Source: Streptomyces sp. MMBL 11-1 (GTDB lineage Bacteria; Actinomycetota; Actinomycetes; Streptomycetales; Streptomycetaceae). From it: a DNA stretch of 64,000 bases. The notes beneath the pieces were generated by a model that was not told the origin of the DNA, searched no databases, and saw nothing but the letters and a program-made list of their open reading frames with translations. The stretch lies in NCBI RefSeq assembly GCF_028622875.1, contig NZ_CP117709.1, positions 6,823,001-6,887,000 of the forward strand, in the 5' to 3' direction. Below are positions 23,513 through 32,566 of the stretch, in pieces; position 1 is the first letter of the stretch; each line of letters starts with the position of its first letter. The position numbers were made by a program, and so were the translations under genes.

Positions 23513-26500
23513 TCAGGGGCCCGTGTGGATATGGGCCGCCCACAGGTGGGGCGCCTGTGGGTACTGGTCGCGCAGGGCCCTGACCGGGTGGTGCAGGGCC
23601 CTGGCCGGACCGATCGGACGGCCCCGGTCGAGATCCGCCGCGAGCGCCGTGTAGAACTCTTCGGTGAGCCGGGTCGCCAGCTTGTCGGCGACGGGCCACA
23701 ACGTGCCGATCACATGCGGGTATCCGGCCAGTTGGAAGGAGGAGGCCAGCTGGACCGCCTCGTCGGACAGCCTGATGCCACCCTGGGCGGCCGAGCAGGC
23801 GGACAGTACGGCGAGCTCCGGGCTGCCGGGGCGCTGGGCCGCCGCGTCGGAGACGGTGAGCCGGCCGTCGTACAGGACCAGCCCGCTTCGCGACGGATCG
23901 AGCGGCTCGTTGACTCCGTGGCAGCTGAAGTGGACCCAGGGGTGGGCCTCCAGCGCCCGGCCGACCGCCGCCACGGTGGCCTCGGGCCCGGCCAGCAGCC
24001 TCCCCCCGGGGAACAGCTCCCCGACCAGCTCCACCTCCCGCGCGACGCCCGGCAGCGGCGCGGCCCCCGGCGTCTCGGCGAGGGCCACGACCAGCGGGGA
24101 GGGGCGTGCGGTGCCACCGGGGGCGGGGCGGTCGCGGCCCCCGGAGGCGAGGCCGTCGCGGGCCCGCACCAGGGCGCGCACGGTCGGGGTGTACGAGGAG
24201 ACGGCACGGTCGAGGACCCAGGTCCCGGAGTCCGCCGCGCCCCGCCCGGCGGCGTGCAGCGGCAGGAAGGACAGCAGGCCGGTGGCGCACCACCACACCC
24301 GGGGCCACGGACCGTCCTCGCGCGGTACGGAGTCGAGCCCGAGGTGCTCCAGCACGGGTGCGGCCACGGTGTCCCAGAGCCAGCCCAGCGTTCCCGAGAG
24401 GCGGCGCATCATCGCGACGGCCTCGTCGACGCCTCGTTCCCCGTACGCCGTGTCGATCCCCCCGACGAACTCCGCCGCCCGCGCCTCGACGTCCCGCAGC
24501 GTGAGGCGGGGCAGGGGCACCACGTCGATGCCGGCGTCGGCGGTCACGATCAGGGCGTCGCAGCGGAAGGCGCTGACGTTGACGACCACCACCGGCCCCT
24601 CGGCCGCGGAGGCGACCAGGTCGCTCACCGACGGCGGTCGCAGGAAGCCGTCAAGGCCCGGTAACGCCCTGATCTCCTCCAGAAGTTGCTCCCAGCGCCG
24701 GGCCAGGGCGAGCCGGTCCTCGGCGACCGCCGCCGCCTCACGGGCGGCGTCGGACGGGACCACCGTCGGCCCGCCGGGCCCGGAGCCCAGCACGGGGGAG
24801 GGGCGCGGCGGCCGGCTCAGCCGTTCGCGTATCCGCTCGAACTCCGCCGCGAGGCCGGGAGCGACGGTGCGCAGCCGCGACACACCGGCCCGGTTCTCCA
24901 GCCCCTGGGCCAGCAGCACGCCCCGCCCCTGTTCGAGGAGGGTGAGCGCGCGTTCCACCGCACCCGTCTCGATCGCCAGTGCGGCGGCGTCACTCGCCAC
25001 GCCGTCGCTGAGCAGCAGCCGCGCCTCCTGGTCCGCGCGGGCGAGGCTGCGTGGTGCGATGCGGGGCAACAGACCGACGGCGTAGGCGTACGCCTCCAGG
25101 CCGTCGGCCGTCCGCCCGGCGTGGACCGAGGCCAGCCCCCAGGCCTGGGCGGCCCGGAGCCGGGCGCCCAGATGGGTCACCGGGCTCCGGGCGCAGTCGC
25201 GGGCGACGCGGGCCGCCTCCGCCAGGTCGACCCGGTCTCCCAGCCTCCTCCGGTCCAGTTGCGCGGTCGCCAGCAGCAGTTGGGAGACCCCGTGCAGGGC
25301 GTGGCCGGGGGAGGTCCCCGCGAGGGCGTCCCGGGCGGCGGCCTCCGCCCGGTGCAGGGCCTGCCGCACCGCCGCCCCGTCGGGTTCCCCCGCAGGACGG
25401 GCACCGGCCCGGCGGCCGGGAGCGAGGCGGGCGAAGGTCACGCAGGCGGTCGCGAGTTTCTGCAGGGCGAAGGGGCGCGAGGGGTGGTCCGCGCCGAACC
25501 CGGCGATCACCTCATCGAGGATCCGCCGGGCCTCGTCGGCGGGACGCGGGTCCTGGTCCGACTGGGCCCGGTTGATCAGCAGGGCGCCCAGATTGACGGC
25601 GGCCGACTCGGCGCCCCAGCGGTCGCCGTGGGTCATGACCATCGCCTCGCGCAGCAACGCGACCGCCTCGTCGACGACGGAGGCGTCGCCCACGGTCTCG
25701 TACCAACAGCGCAGGGCCTCTGCGAGGTTGTTGAGATGCAGGGACCGCTCCACCGCCGTCGGCGGGCTTTCGTCCAACGCACGGCGCAACACCGTCAGGG
25801 CCTCGGCCAGCCAGACCCGGTTGCCGGAGAGCAGGCCGCGGTCCATGAGGGCCCCGCCCAGGTTCGTGAGCGCCATCCCCCGGCGTATGCGGGGCGTCTG
25901 GGCCGCGGCCTCGCGCAGGGTGCGGACGGCCAGGTCGCCGAGCGCCTCGTTCCCGCTCTCGACGGCCCGGGTCCACCGGATGAAGCCGAGTCCGGTGAGG
26001 ACGCTGCCCCGCAGTCCGTACGGTGTCGGCCGGGGCGAGTCCAGAACGGCCTGGTAGAGGCGCACGGCCTCCTCGCTCTGCGGCACGTCACGGCTGTGGC
26101 GGTAGAGGGCCCCCAGGCTGTTGGCGAGGCCGAGCAGCGCCATCGGCGGGGGCGCGCCCGGCGCCACGGCGAGCGCCTCCCGGTGCCACCGTACGGACTC
26201 CTCCAGCGGAGCGGGGTCGGAGGCGTGACGGGCGAGGTTGCGCAGCGCGTCGCCGAGGGCCGTGCGGCAGGCGGATCCGCCGTACACGGACGGGTGGGAG
26301 GCGGCAACAGCCCTGCGCAACACGGTGATGCCCTCGTCCAGCGCCCCGGTGTCCGAGCAGAACTCGGCGCGCGCCATCAAAGTCTCACCGAGGCCCAGGA
26401 GCAGCCGGGCGGCGAAAGGGTCGGACGGCCTCGACAGGCCGACGGCCTCCCGCTGGGCGGCCACCGCCTCGCTCAGGAGCTCGGTCCGGACGGACCACGC

Positions 26501-28420
26501 GACGATGTTCATCAGGCCGAGGCCGACGTTCGCGTGCCGTACGGCTCGGTCGACGCGGGAGAGCGGCGCTCGCCGCAACTGCTCGCGGAACAGGCCCACC
26601 GCTTCCTCGCACAGGCCGACGTCCCCGGTCGCCTCCGCCCGTCTCATGAGGGCCTCGGCGTACTCCCCGTGGCCGTCCCAGTACTCCGGGCCGCCGGTCC
26701 GGAGCAGTCCGAGCCCTCGGCGCATCTCGGCGGCCGCCCTGGGCCACTCCTCGACGTTCGCCCCGGCGCGCCGGGCGAGCGCCGCCCCGAGCGCGATACG
26801 CGTGGTGGCCTCGAAGTTCCTGGTGGGAGCGGGAAGGACGAGGCACTTGTGGAAGCAGTCGATGGCCTCGGCGGCACCGTCGGCGTCGCCCGGGAGCAAC
26901 AGGCAGGCGCCGAGTGCCCGCAGGACCCGGGCCCGGTCGGCGGAGCGGGCCGGAACCTCCCCGGCGAGCTCCCGGAGGAGGGCCAGGGGGGCGTCGATGG
27001 CGCCGGGGTCGCCGGGCGACTCGACCAGGCCGAGGCCCCCCGGATCCCAGAGGTTCCCGGCCCGCCGGGCGGCACGCCTTCCCAACAGCTCCGCGAGGTG
27101 GGTGGCGAGCACGATCCGCCGTGGCACCTCGTCCGAGGACACGGACTCGGTCCCGAGGCGGGCGTGGGTGACGGCCTCGTCCAGGTCGCCCAGGGAGCCC
27201 TTCGCCGTGTACCGCGCGTCCAGCGCCCGGGAGAGCGTGAAGTGGGCGCGGGAGCGCAGCGGATGCCCGTCCGGAGCGCCGTCCAGAGCCTCACGGGCCG
27301 TGGCGCACGCGTCGTCGAGGAGGTCGGGGCGGCCCGCGTGCCCGGCGAAGCCGGACAGCAGCAGTCCGAGGTTGGTGAGATAGACGGTGCGCTCGAAGAC
27401 GTTGGGGGCGGTGTCGGCGGCCCGGCGGCAGGCGGCCACGCCCTCCTCGTGGAGCCCGCCGTGCCCACCGGCCGCGACGGCTTCCGCGAAGAGGGCGACA
27501 CCCAGGTCGGAGAGGAGTGCGGCCCGGTCGGCCCCGATGGCGTGCGGCTCGCGGAGGGCCGTGCGCAGCAGCGCGATCCCCTCGAAGCGCAGCGCGGGTT
27601 CGTCCAGGCGGTCGGCGGCGAGGCAGAGCGCGGAGCCGAGCGTGGCGCGGTGCTGTTCGCGGTGCGGGCTGTTCCCCGTGGCGAGGTCCACCGCCTTCCG
27701 CAGGGCGTCGACCGACTCCCGCAGGGCGTTCCCGTCGCCGGTCACATCGGCCCAGTTGCGGAGCGTGTGGCCGAAGTTGCCGTGTCTGCGGGCCTGTTCG
27801 TCCCGGTCGCCCGGGGCACAGGCCACGGCGGCGCGCCCCGCGGCGACGGCGTCGGCGAGCGCCTGGCGTCCGGCGCCGTCCTGGAATCCGTAGAAGAGGA
27901 CGAGCCCGAGGTCCGACAGGCAGATGCCCTGCTCCACGCTGCCCCCGCCGGAGGCGGTGGCGGCGTGCCGCAACAGGGCCTCGGCCCCGCGCAGCACCTC
28001 CGGGTCGCGGGCCTGCTGGAACACCGCCATCATCCCGACGCCGGCGTCGTACGCCAGACCGGGCTCGGTCACGGCACCCTCCGGCTCGCCCGCCAAGGTG
28101 GCGAAGACCGGGCGCAGCCCCTGCGGGACCCGGTCGGGGTCCTGCTCGCGGATCACGGAGAACCGGAGCAGCGCGGTGGCGAGCGCAGCCCGGTCGGCCG
28201 AACCCCGTGCGGCGTAGCGGAAGAGGTCGGCGATGCCGAGCGCCAGAACGCCCGGGCCCCACGTGCTTCCGTCGGGCAGGGCGAGGCAGCCGAGCACCTC
28301 GTCGGCCGCCCGCGCGGCCTCCGGGCCGGTGAACCATTCCAGAACGCCCGGGTCGGCTTCCGCGCGCTCGGCCTGCCGGAGGATGAGGTGGGCGCAGTCC
28401 TCGGCCCTCGCCTGTGTCAT
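23513..28420 (-). CDS. Large TPR-CHAT caspase-like protein
   Basis: 1635 aa, cytoplasmic, no signal peptide. Residues about 1-1300 are tetratricopeptide-like helical repeats (for example TNLGLLLSGFAGHAGRPDLL, LGDALRNLARHASDPAPLEESVRWHREAL, LTNLGGALMDRGLLSGN). A C-terminal CHAT domain spans about 1370-1635, with the His-Cys dyad WVHFSCHGV (His1501) and LSACSAA (Cys1542) plus HVIGTLWPVAD. CHAT domains are clan-CD cysteine peptidases related to caspases; several TPR-CHAT proteins act in bacterial immunity. The start is ATG at 28420, the first methionine in the TPR reading. No CRISPR locus, gasdermin or effector is seen nearby, so the substrate is unknown. Confidence 0.88.
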   Translation of the reverse strand: MTQARAEDCAHLILRQAERAEADPGVLEWFTGPEAARAADEVLGCLALPDGSTWGPGVLALGIADLFRYAARGSADRAALATALLRFSVIREQDPDRVPQGLRPVFATLAGEPEGAVTEPGLAYDAGVGMMAVFQQARDPEVLRGAEALLRHAATASGGGSVEQGICLSDLGLVLFYGFQDGAGRQALADAVAAGRAAVACAPGDRDEQARRHGNFGHTLRNWADVTGDGNALRESVDALRKAVDLATGNSPHREQHRATLGSALCLAADRLDEPALRFEGIALLRTALREPHAIGADRAALLSDLGVALFAEAVAAGGHGGLHEEGVAACRRAADTAPNVFERTVYLTNLGLLLSGFAGHAGRPDLLDDACATAREALDGAPDGHPLRSRAHFTLSRALDARYTAKGSLGDLDEAVTHARLGTESVSSDEVPRRIVLATHLAELLGRRAARRAGNLWDPGGLGLVESPGDPGAIDAPLALLRELAGEVPARSADRARVLRALGACLLLPGDADGAAEAIDCFHKCLVLPAPTRNFEATTRIALGAALARRAGANVEEWPRAAAEMRRGLGLLRTGGPEYWDGHGEYAEALMRRAEATGDVGLCEEAVGLFREQLRRAPLSRVDRAVRHANVGLGLMNIVAWSVRTELLSEAVAAQREAVGLSRPSDPFAARLLLGLGETLMARAEFCSDTGALDEGITVLRRAVAASHPSVYGGSACRTALGDALRNLARHASDPAPLEESVRWHREALAVAPGAPPPMALLGLANSLGALYRHSRDVPQSEEAVRLYQAVLDSPRPTPYGLRGSVLTGLGFIRWTRAVESGNEALGDLAVRTLREAAAQTPRIRRGMALTNLGGALMDRGLLSGNRVWLAEALTVLRRALDESPPTAVERSLHLNNLAEALRCWYETVGDASVVDEAVALLREAMVMTHGDRWGAESAAVNLGALLINRAQSDQDPRPADEARRILDEVIAGFGADHPSRPFALQKLATACVTFARLAPGRRAGARPAGEPDGAAVRQALHRAEAAARDALAGTSPGHALHGVSQLLLATAQLDRRRLGDRVDLAEAARVARDCARSPVTHLGARLRAAQAWGLASVHAGRTADGLEAYAYAVGLLPRIAPRSLARADQEARLLLSDGVASDAAALAIETGAVERALTLLEQGRGVLLAQGLENRAGVSRLRTVAPGLAAEFERIRERLSRPPRPSPVLGSGPGGPTVVPSDAAREAAAVAEDRLALARRWEQLLEEIRALPGLDGFLRPPSVSDLVASAAEGPVVVVNVSAFRCDALIVTADAGIDVVPLPRLTLRDVEARAAEFVGGIDTAYGERGVDEAVAMMRRLSGTLGWLWDTVAAPVLEHLGLDSVPREDGPWPRVWWCATGLLSFLPLHAAGRGAADSGTWVLDRAVSSYTPTVRALVRARDGLASGGRDRPAPGGTARPSPLVVALAETPGAAPLPGVAREVELVGELFPGGRLLAGPEATVAAVGRALEAHPWVHFSCHGVNEPLDPSRSGLVLYDGRLTVSDAAAQRPGSPELAVLSACSAAQGGIRLSDEAVQLASSFQLAGYPHVIGTLWPVADKLATRLTEEFYTALAADLDRGRPIGPARALHHPVRALRDQYPQAPHLWAAHIHTGP

Positions 28421-28758
28421 CGCATTCCCGTCGCCCCGGTGCTCCCCGCGTTCCCGGCGTGCTCGGCCGGCAACGGGAACACTCTGGTGAGTGCGGCCAT
28501 CACCACCGTTCCTTCCGGGCTCACTTCGCAAAGGGTGCTGCTCCGCGAAGCACTTGGTCAAGCGAAAGGCGTTGGTACTCCGAGACCGGTCGGCTCCAGG
28601 AGGCCACCGCGTGCGGCACGCCCGAACTCTCCCGGCTGGATCGACGACATGTCCGCCACGGACCGGGTGGCGCGGGGTGCGGGTCCCGCCGCCGGTCAGA
28701 ACCGCCCCCGGCGCTGTGCGGTGCCGGGGGCGGTGGTGCGGGTGCTCGTACGGTGAGG
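28421..28758 (-). other. Intergenic region upstream of the CHAT gene
   Basis: 338 bp without a gene, between the CHAT start and the aceB stop. It holds the aceB terminator (28701-28734) and a small palindrome, GGTGA/TCACC (about 28490-28510). The CHAT promoter must lie here, but I cannot pick it out. Confidence 0.6.
28701..28734 (-). terminator. Terminator after aceB
   Basis: Perfect 12-bp arms, ACCGCCCCCGGC (28701-28712) and GCCGGGGGCGGT (28723-28734), with a 10-nt loop, 25 bp past the aceB stop. Confidence 0.85.
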
Positions 28759-30378
28759 TCAGCGGAGCTGCTCGTACGCCGGCAGCGTCAGGAAGTCCGC
28801 GTAGTCCTGGTCCAGGGAGACCTGGAGCAGCAGGTCGTGGGCCTGCTGCCACTTGCCGGCGGTGAAGGTCTCCTCGCCGATCTCCTCGCGGATCGCGGCA
28901 AGTTCCTCGGCGGCGACCTTGCGCGCCAGGTCCGCCGTGGCGTGCTCGCCGTTCTCGAAGACCACGTCCGCGTTGATCCACTGCCAGATCTGCGAGCGGG
29001 AGATCTCCGCGGTGGCGGCGTCCTCCATCAGGTTGAAGATGGCGACCGCGCCCAGGCCGCGCAGCCAGGCCTCGATGTAGCGGATGCCGACCGCGACGGC
29101 GTTGCGCAGGCCGTCGTACGTGGGGCTCGCGTCGAGGGTGTCGATGGCGATCAGGTCGCCCGGTGCCACCGAGACGTCCTCCCGCAGCCGGTCCTTCTGG
29201 TGGGGCTTCTCGCCGAGGACCGCGTCGAAGGAGGCCAGGGCGATCGGGACCAGGTCGGGGTGGGCGACCCAGGAGCCGTCGAAGCCGTCGTGCGCCTCGC
29301 GGTCCTTGTCCGCCTTGACCTTCTCGAAGGCCACCTTGTTGACCTCGGCGTCGCGGCGTGAGGGGATGAAGGCGGCCATGCCGCCGATCGCGTGCGCGCC
29401 GCGCTTGTGGCAGGTGCGGACCAGGAGTTCGGTGTACGCGCGCATGAACGGGGCGGTCATCGTCACCGCGTTGCGGTCCGGGAGGACGAACTTGGGCCCG
29501 CCGTCACGGAAGTTCTTGACGATGGAGAAGAGGTAGTCCCAGCGTCCGGCGTTCAGCCCGGAGGCGTGGTCGCGCAGCTCGTAGAGGATCTCCTCCATCT
29601 CGTACGCGGCGGTGATCGTCTCGATCAGCACCGTCGCGCGGACGGACCCCTGCGGGATACCGACGTAGTCCTGGGCGAAGACGAAGACGTCGTTCCAGAG
29701 GCGGGCCTCCAGGTGCGACTCCGTCTTCGGCAGATAGAAGTACGGGCCCTTGCCGAGGTCGATCAGACGCTGGGCGTTGTGGAAGAAGTAGAGGCCGAAG
29801 TCGACCAGCGCGCCGGGCACGGGGACGCCGTCCAGCTGGAGGTGGCGCTCCTCCAGGTGCCAGCCGCGCGGGCGCATGACGACCGTGGCGAGTTCGCCGG
29901 CGGACTTCAGCGCGTACGACTTGCCCGACCCCGGGTCGGTGAAGTCGATACGACGCTCGTAGGCGTCGGTCAGATTGAGCTGGCCGAGGATCACGTTCTC
30001 CCAGGTGGGAGCGGACGCGTCCTCGAAGTCGGCGAGCCAGACCCTGGCGCCCGAGTTCAGGGCGTTGATGGTCATCTTGCGGTCGGTCGGACCGGTGATC
30101 TCCACCCGGCGGTCGTTCAGAGCGGCCGGAGCCGGTGCGACCTTCCAGGAGTCGTCCGCGCGGACCGCCGCAGTCCCGGGCAGGAAGTCCAGCGTGGAGG
30201 TGCGGGCGATCTCGGCGCGGCGCTCACCGCGACGGGCGAGCAGCTCATCGCGGCGCCGGGTGAACCGCCGGTGCAGTTCGGCCACGAAGGCGAGGGCCGC
30301 GTCGGTCAGGACCTCTTCCTGCCGGGGCAGGGGCTCGGCATCGACGATGGCCAGCGTGGACGGCGCTGGTGCGGACAT
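28759..30378 (-). CDS. aceB: Malate synthase A
   Basis: 539 aa, the length of isoform A. It condenses acetyl-CoA and glyoxylate to malate. The family signature is RDHASGLNAGRWDYLF (about residues 269-284), with FYLPKTESHLEARLWNDVF, MTAPFMRAYTELLVRTCHKRGAHAIGGMAA and the catalytic-Asp region FNLMEDAATAEISRSQIWQW. The start is ATG at 30378 with AAGGAG upstream. Its promoter carries both palindrome classes (30516-30548), tying it to the allantoin and urate genes, where glyoxylate is the end product. No isocitrate lyase gene is in the window. Confidence 0.96.
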   Translation of the reverse strand: MSAPAPSTLAIVDAEPLPRQEEVLTDAALAFVAELHRRFTRRRDELLARRGERRAEIARTSTLDFLPGTAAVRADDSWKVAPAPAALNDRRVEITGPTDRKMTINALNSGARVWLADFEDASAPTWENVILGQLNLTDAYERRIDFTDPGSGKSYALKSAGELATVVMRPRGWHLEERHLQLDGVPVPGALVDFGLYFFHNAQRLIDLGKGPYFYLPKTESHLEARLWNDVFVFAQDYVGIPQGSVRATVLIETITAAYEMEEILYELRDHASGLNAGRWDYLFSIVKNFRDGGPKFVLPDRNAVTMTAPFMRAYTELLVRTCHKRGAHAIGGMAAFIPSRRDAEVNKVAFEKVKADKDREAHDGFDGSWVAHPDLVPIALASFDAVLGEKPHQKDRLREDVSVAPGDLIAIDTLDASPTYDGLRNAVAVGIRYIEAWLRGLGAVAIFNLMEDAATAEISRSQIWQWINADVVFENGEHATADLARKVAAEELAAIREEIGEETFTAGKWQQAHDLLLQVSLDQDYADFLTLPAYEQLR

Positions 30379-30515
30379 GAGCTGTCACTCCTTCAGCGGG
30401 CGGCGGCGTCTCATGGCCGCCGGGTCGCCAGAGACGGCACGGCGTGCCATGGCTCCGAGATACGGCCGTGGGTGCCGTCTGAGGTTCAGAGGGCTTCTGA
30501 CCAGTGGATAGTAGT

Positions 30516-30530
30516 TTCCTCATGGTGGAA
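30516..30530. promoter_or_regulatory. 15-bp operator-like palindrome upstream of aceB
   Basis: TTCCTCATGGTGGAA, with TTCC and GGAA ends and a central T, as at hyi (852-887) and allB (36671-36685). Confidence 0.6.
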
Positions 30531-30531
30531 G

Positions 30532-30548
30532 TTCAATGGTTTGTTGAT
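30532..30548. promoter_or_regulatory. 17-bp TTCAAT-N5-GTTGAT palindrome upstream of aceB
   Basis: TTCAATGGTTTGTTGAT differs from the TTCAAC-N5-GTTGAA consensus at two of twelve arm positions. It abuts the 15-bp site, with a single base between them. Confidence 0.5.
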
Positions 30549-30640
30549 GTCGAGATTCTCCGGGTCGACAGAAACGGGCCGCCGTCGGCGCAGCGTGCCA
30601 ACGCGGCCACGGACCGTGCGCGGCGATCCGCCCCGCCCGG

Positions 30641-31294
30641 TCACTCCAGGTGCCTCAGATCCCGTGAGGTGTCGATGTCGTACGCCTCGGCCACATCCGA
30701 ACACTCCACGAGCGTGATCGCATCGCGGTGCTCCCGCAGATACGCCCGAGCCCCCCGGTCGCCCACCGCTCCCGCCGCGATGTCCGCCCACCGGTCCGCG
30801 CCGAACAGCACCGGATGGCCCCGCTCCCCGCCGTACGAGGCGGCCGCCAGACTCGCCCGCGAGCGGTACGCGAGACGCACCCGCGCCACCGCCTCCGCCC
30901 CGATCCCGGGCTGATCGACCAGAAGGACGAGCGCCGCGTCCGCGCCCGTCGCGCTGAGCGCGGCCAGGCCCAGGCGGAGCGAGGAGCCCATGCCTTCCTC
31001 CCAGCCCGGGTTCACCGTCACCGCGCAGCCCGAGAGGTCCGTGCGGGCCCGCACCTCCCCGGCCGCCGCGCCCAGCACCACGTGCAGCGGTCCGCAGCCG
31101 CCGTCGCGCAGGGTGCGCACCGCGTGTTCGATCAGCGGCCGGCCCCGGTGCTCCAGCAGCGCCTTCGGCCGGCCGCCGAGCCTGCGGCCCCCTCCGGCGG
31201 CCAGGAGCACCCCCGCGACCTCGGGGTTCTTCGCGGCGGACGTCATGTCCGCGGTGCTCTTTGCCGTCCTGCCCGTAGGCGTGTCCGTGACCAT
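30641..31294 (-). CDS. MobA/MocA-like nucleotidyltransferase
   Basis: 217 aa, single NTP_transf_3 domain. The nucleotide-binding motif is LLAAGGGRRLGGRPKALLEHRGRP (about 30-53); later motifs are LVLLVDQPGIGAEAV and GERGHPVLFGADRW. Such proteins attach CMP (or GMP) to molybdopterin for xanthine dehydrogenase-type enzymes, which would fit purine catabolism, but no dehydrogenase gene is in this window. The start is taken as ATG 31294; an internal ATG at 31246 is possible. It stands alone on the minus strand downstream of the divergent DUF5955 gene. Confidence 0.85.
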   Translation of the reverse strand: MVTDTPTGRTAKSTADMTSAAKNPEVAGVLLAAGGGRRLGGRPKALLEHRGRPLIEHAVRTLRDGGCGPLHVVLGAAAGEVRARTDLSGCAVTVNPGWEEGMGSSLRLGLAALSATGADAALVLLVDQPGIGAEAVARVRLAYRSRASLAAASYGGERGHPVLFGADRWADIAAGAVGDRGARAYLREHRDAITLVECSDVAEAYDIDTSRDLRHLE

Positions 31295-31483
31295 GGGCTC
31301 TGGATACCACTGAGGGGTTCGCACACGCGACACGCATATCACCCTCAGGGGTCACCCCGATTTCTTTCCGTGGGCTGGCGCGCACTGCCTGTTATGGCGT
31401 TAACTTGCGGACACACCCGGGGACTTGGCCACAGCCCGGGTTCGGGGGTCACACCGGCACAGGGACGTGCGAGGGGGAGTGCT

Positions 31484-31798
31484 GTGTTGCGAAGCGTGGG
31501 GCAGAAGCGCCTGACCGGCAGCGACGAGGACCCGAGGGTGGCCGAGCTGCGGGTGGCCGTCTCCCGGCTCCGCCGGGAACTGGCCGGGCTCCGGACCGAA
31601 TTCCCCGACAGGCCGATCGCCGAGGACGAGCTGGCGGCCCTGGACGCGATGGCCGTCAGCGGCGTGCCGGAGATCCCCCGCATGCGCCGCTCCCTGCTGC
31701 TGATCGCGGGGGCGATCGGCTCGGTGAGCGCGGTGGCCGCGGCCCTGCGCGAGGTGCGCAACGCGGTCGACCTCTTCGGGGAGCCCCCGCGCGGCTGA
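31484..31798 (+). CDS. DUF5955 family protein
   Basis: 104 aa: MLRSVGQKRLTGSDEDPRV, a helical region with AELRVAVSRLRRELAGL, a conserved Pro/Asp stretch and a hydrophobic C-terminal segment (RRSLLLIAGAIGSVSAVAAAL). The GTG start at 31484 has GAGGGGGAG upstream. This is a Streptomyces-restricted family of unknown function; an amphipathic or membrane-facing C-terminus is plausible. It converges on the two-component regulator gene. Confidence 0.8.
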   Translation: MLRSVGQKRLTGSDEDPRVAELRVAVSRLRRELAGLRTEFPDRPIAEDELAALDAMAVSGVPEIPRMRRSLLLIAGAIGSVSAVAAALREVRNAVDLFGEPPRG

Positions 31799-31820
31799 CG
31801 CACGACGCGCCGGGCCGGCC

Positions 31821-31912
31821 TCAGCGGCGGATGAGCGGGCGAGCCCGGGTTCGCCGGCGGATGAAGCGTGAGCCGGGCTTCAGCGGATGAACGCGCGAGC
31901 CGGGCTTCAGCG
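31821..31912. repeat. Tandem GAGCCGGGCTTCAGCGGCGGATGA-type repeats over the response-regulator stop
   Basis: Units at 31821-31850 (30 bp), 31851-31879 (29 bp) and 31880-31906 (27 bp) share TCAGCGG(CGG)ATGA-N5-GAGCCGGGCT. A fourth, partial unit starts at 31907, exactly at the stop codon of the minus-strand response regulator, and runs into its last codons. Confidence 0.85.
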
Positions 31913-32566
31913 GCGGATGAGCCTGCGGGCCGTGGCAGCCGCGACCGCCGACGTACGGGAGTCGACGCCCAGCTTGGCGTAGATGTGCACCAGGTGGGAC
32001 TTGACCGTGGCCTGGCTCAGGAACAGCCTCTTGCTGATCTGCAGGTTCGACAGGCCCTCCCCGACCAGCTGGAGCACCTCCAGCTCCCGCCGGGTCAGCG
32101 CCTCGGCCGGGGTGCGCATCCGGTCCATCAGCCGGTGCGCCACCGACGGCGCGAGCGCGGAGCGGCCCGCGGCCGCCGTGCGCACCGCCGCCGCCAGCTC
32201 CTGCGGCGGCGCGTCCTTCAGCAGATAGCCGCTCGCCCCCGCCTCGACCGCCGCCAGGATGTCCGCGTCGGAGTCGTAGGTGGTGAGGATCAGGACCCGG
32301 GGGCCGTCCGGTGCGGCGGTGATCGTCGCCGTGGCCTGTGAGCCGTGCAGGCCCGGGCCGAACTGGAGGTCCATCAGGACCACGTCGAACCCGCCGGACG
32401 CCGCCAGGGCGACGGCCTCCTCGGCGGTGGCGGCCTCGCCGGCGACCCGGAAGCCGGGCTCGGTGTCCAGCACCGCGCGCAGCCCCGCCCGGACGACCGG
32501 ATGGTCGTCCGCCAGCAGCAGCCGGATCGGGTCCCCGGCCCCGCCCCCGATCCCGTCCCCGCTCAT
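31907..32566 (-). CDS. NarL/FixJ-type response regulator
   Basis: 219 aa. Receiver domain about 14-130 (LLLADDHPVVRAGLRAVL, phospho-acceptor Asp66 in VVLMDLQFG, SGYLLKDA). LuxR-type DNA-binding domain about 150-212 (LTRRELEVLQLVGEGLSNLQISKRLFLSQATVKSHLVHIYAKLGVDSRTSAV). Coupled to the upstream histidine kinase gene by an ATGA overlap. The pair is divergent from an ABC exporter (33873-35632), which it probably controls, in an arrangement like the ChrSA heme-responsive system. Confidence 0.93.
   Translation of the reverse strand: MSGDGIGGGAGDPIRLLLADDHPVVRAGLRAVLDTEPGFRVAGEAATAEEAVALAASGGFDVVLMDLQFGPGLHGSQATATITAAPDGPRVLILTTYDSDADILAAVEAGASGYLLKDAPPQELAAAVRTAAAGRSALAPSVAHRLMDRMRTPAEALTRRELEVLQLVGEGLSNLQISKRLFLSQATVKSHLVHIYAKLGVDSRTSAVAAATARRLIRR

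Noticed and set aside
23513..28420. TPR-CHAT protein as part of a type III-E CRISPR system
   Set aside because: No Cas7-11-like gene, no repeat-spacer array and no adaptation genes are in the window.
24686..28756. 1356-codon plus-strand frame opposite the CHAT gene
   Set aside because: Composition is shadow-like (Gly/Arg/Pro/Glu) while the minus-strand frame shows TPR and CHAT motifs.
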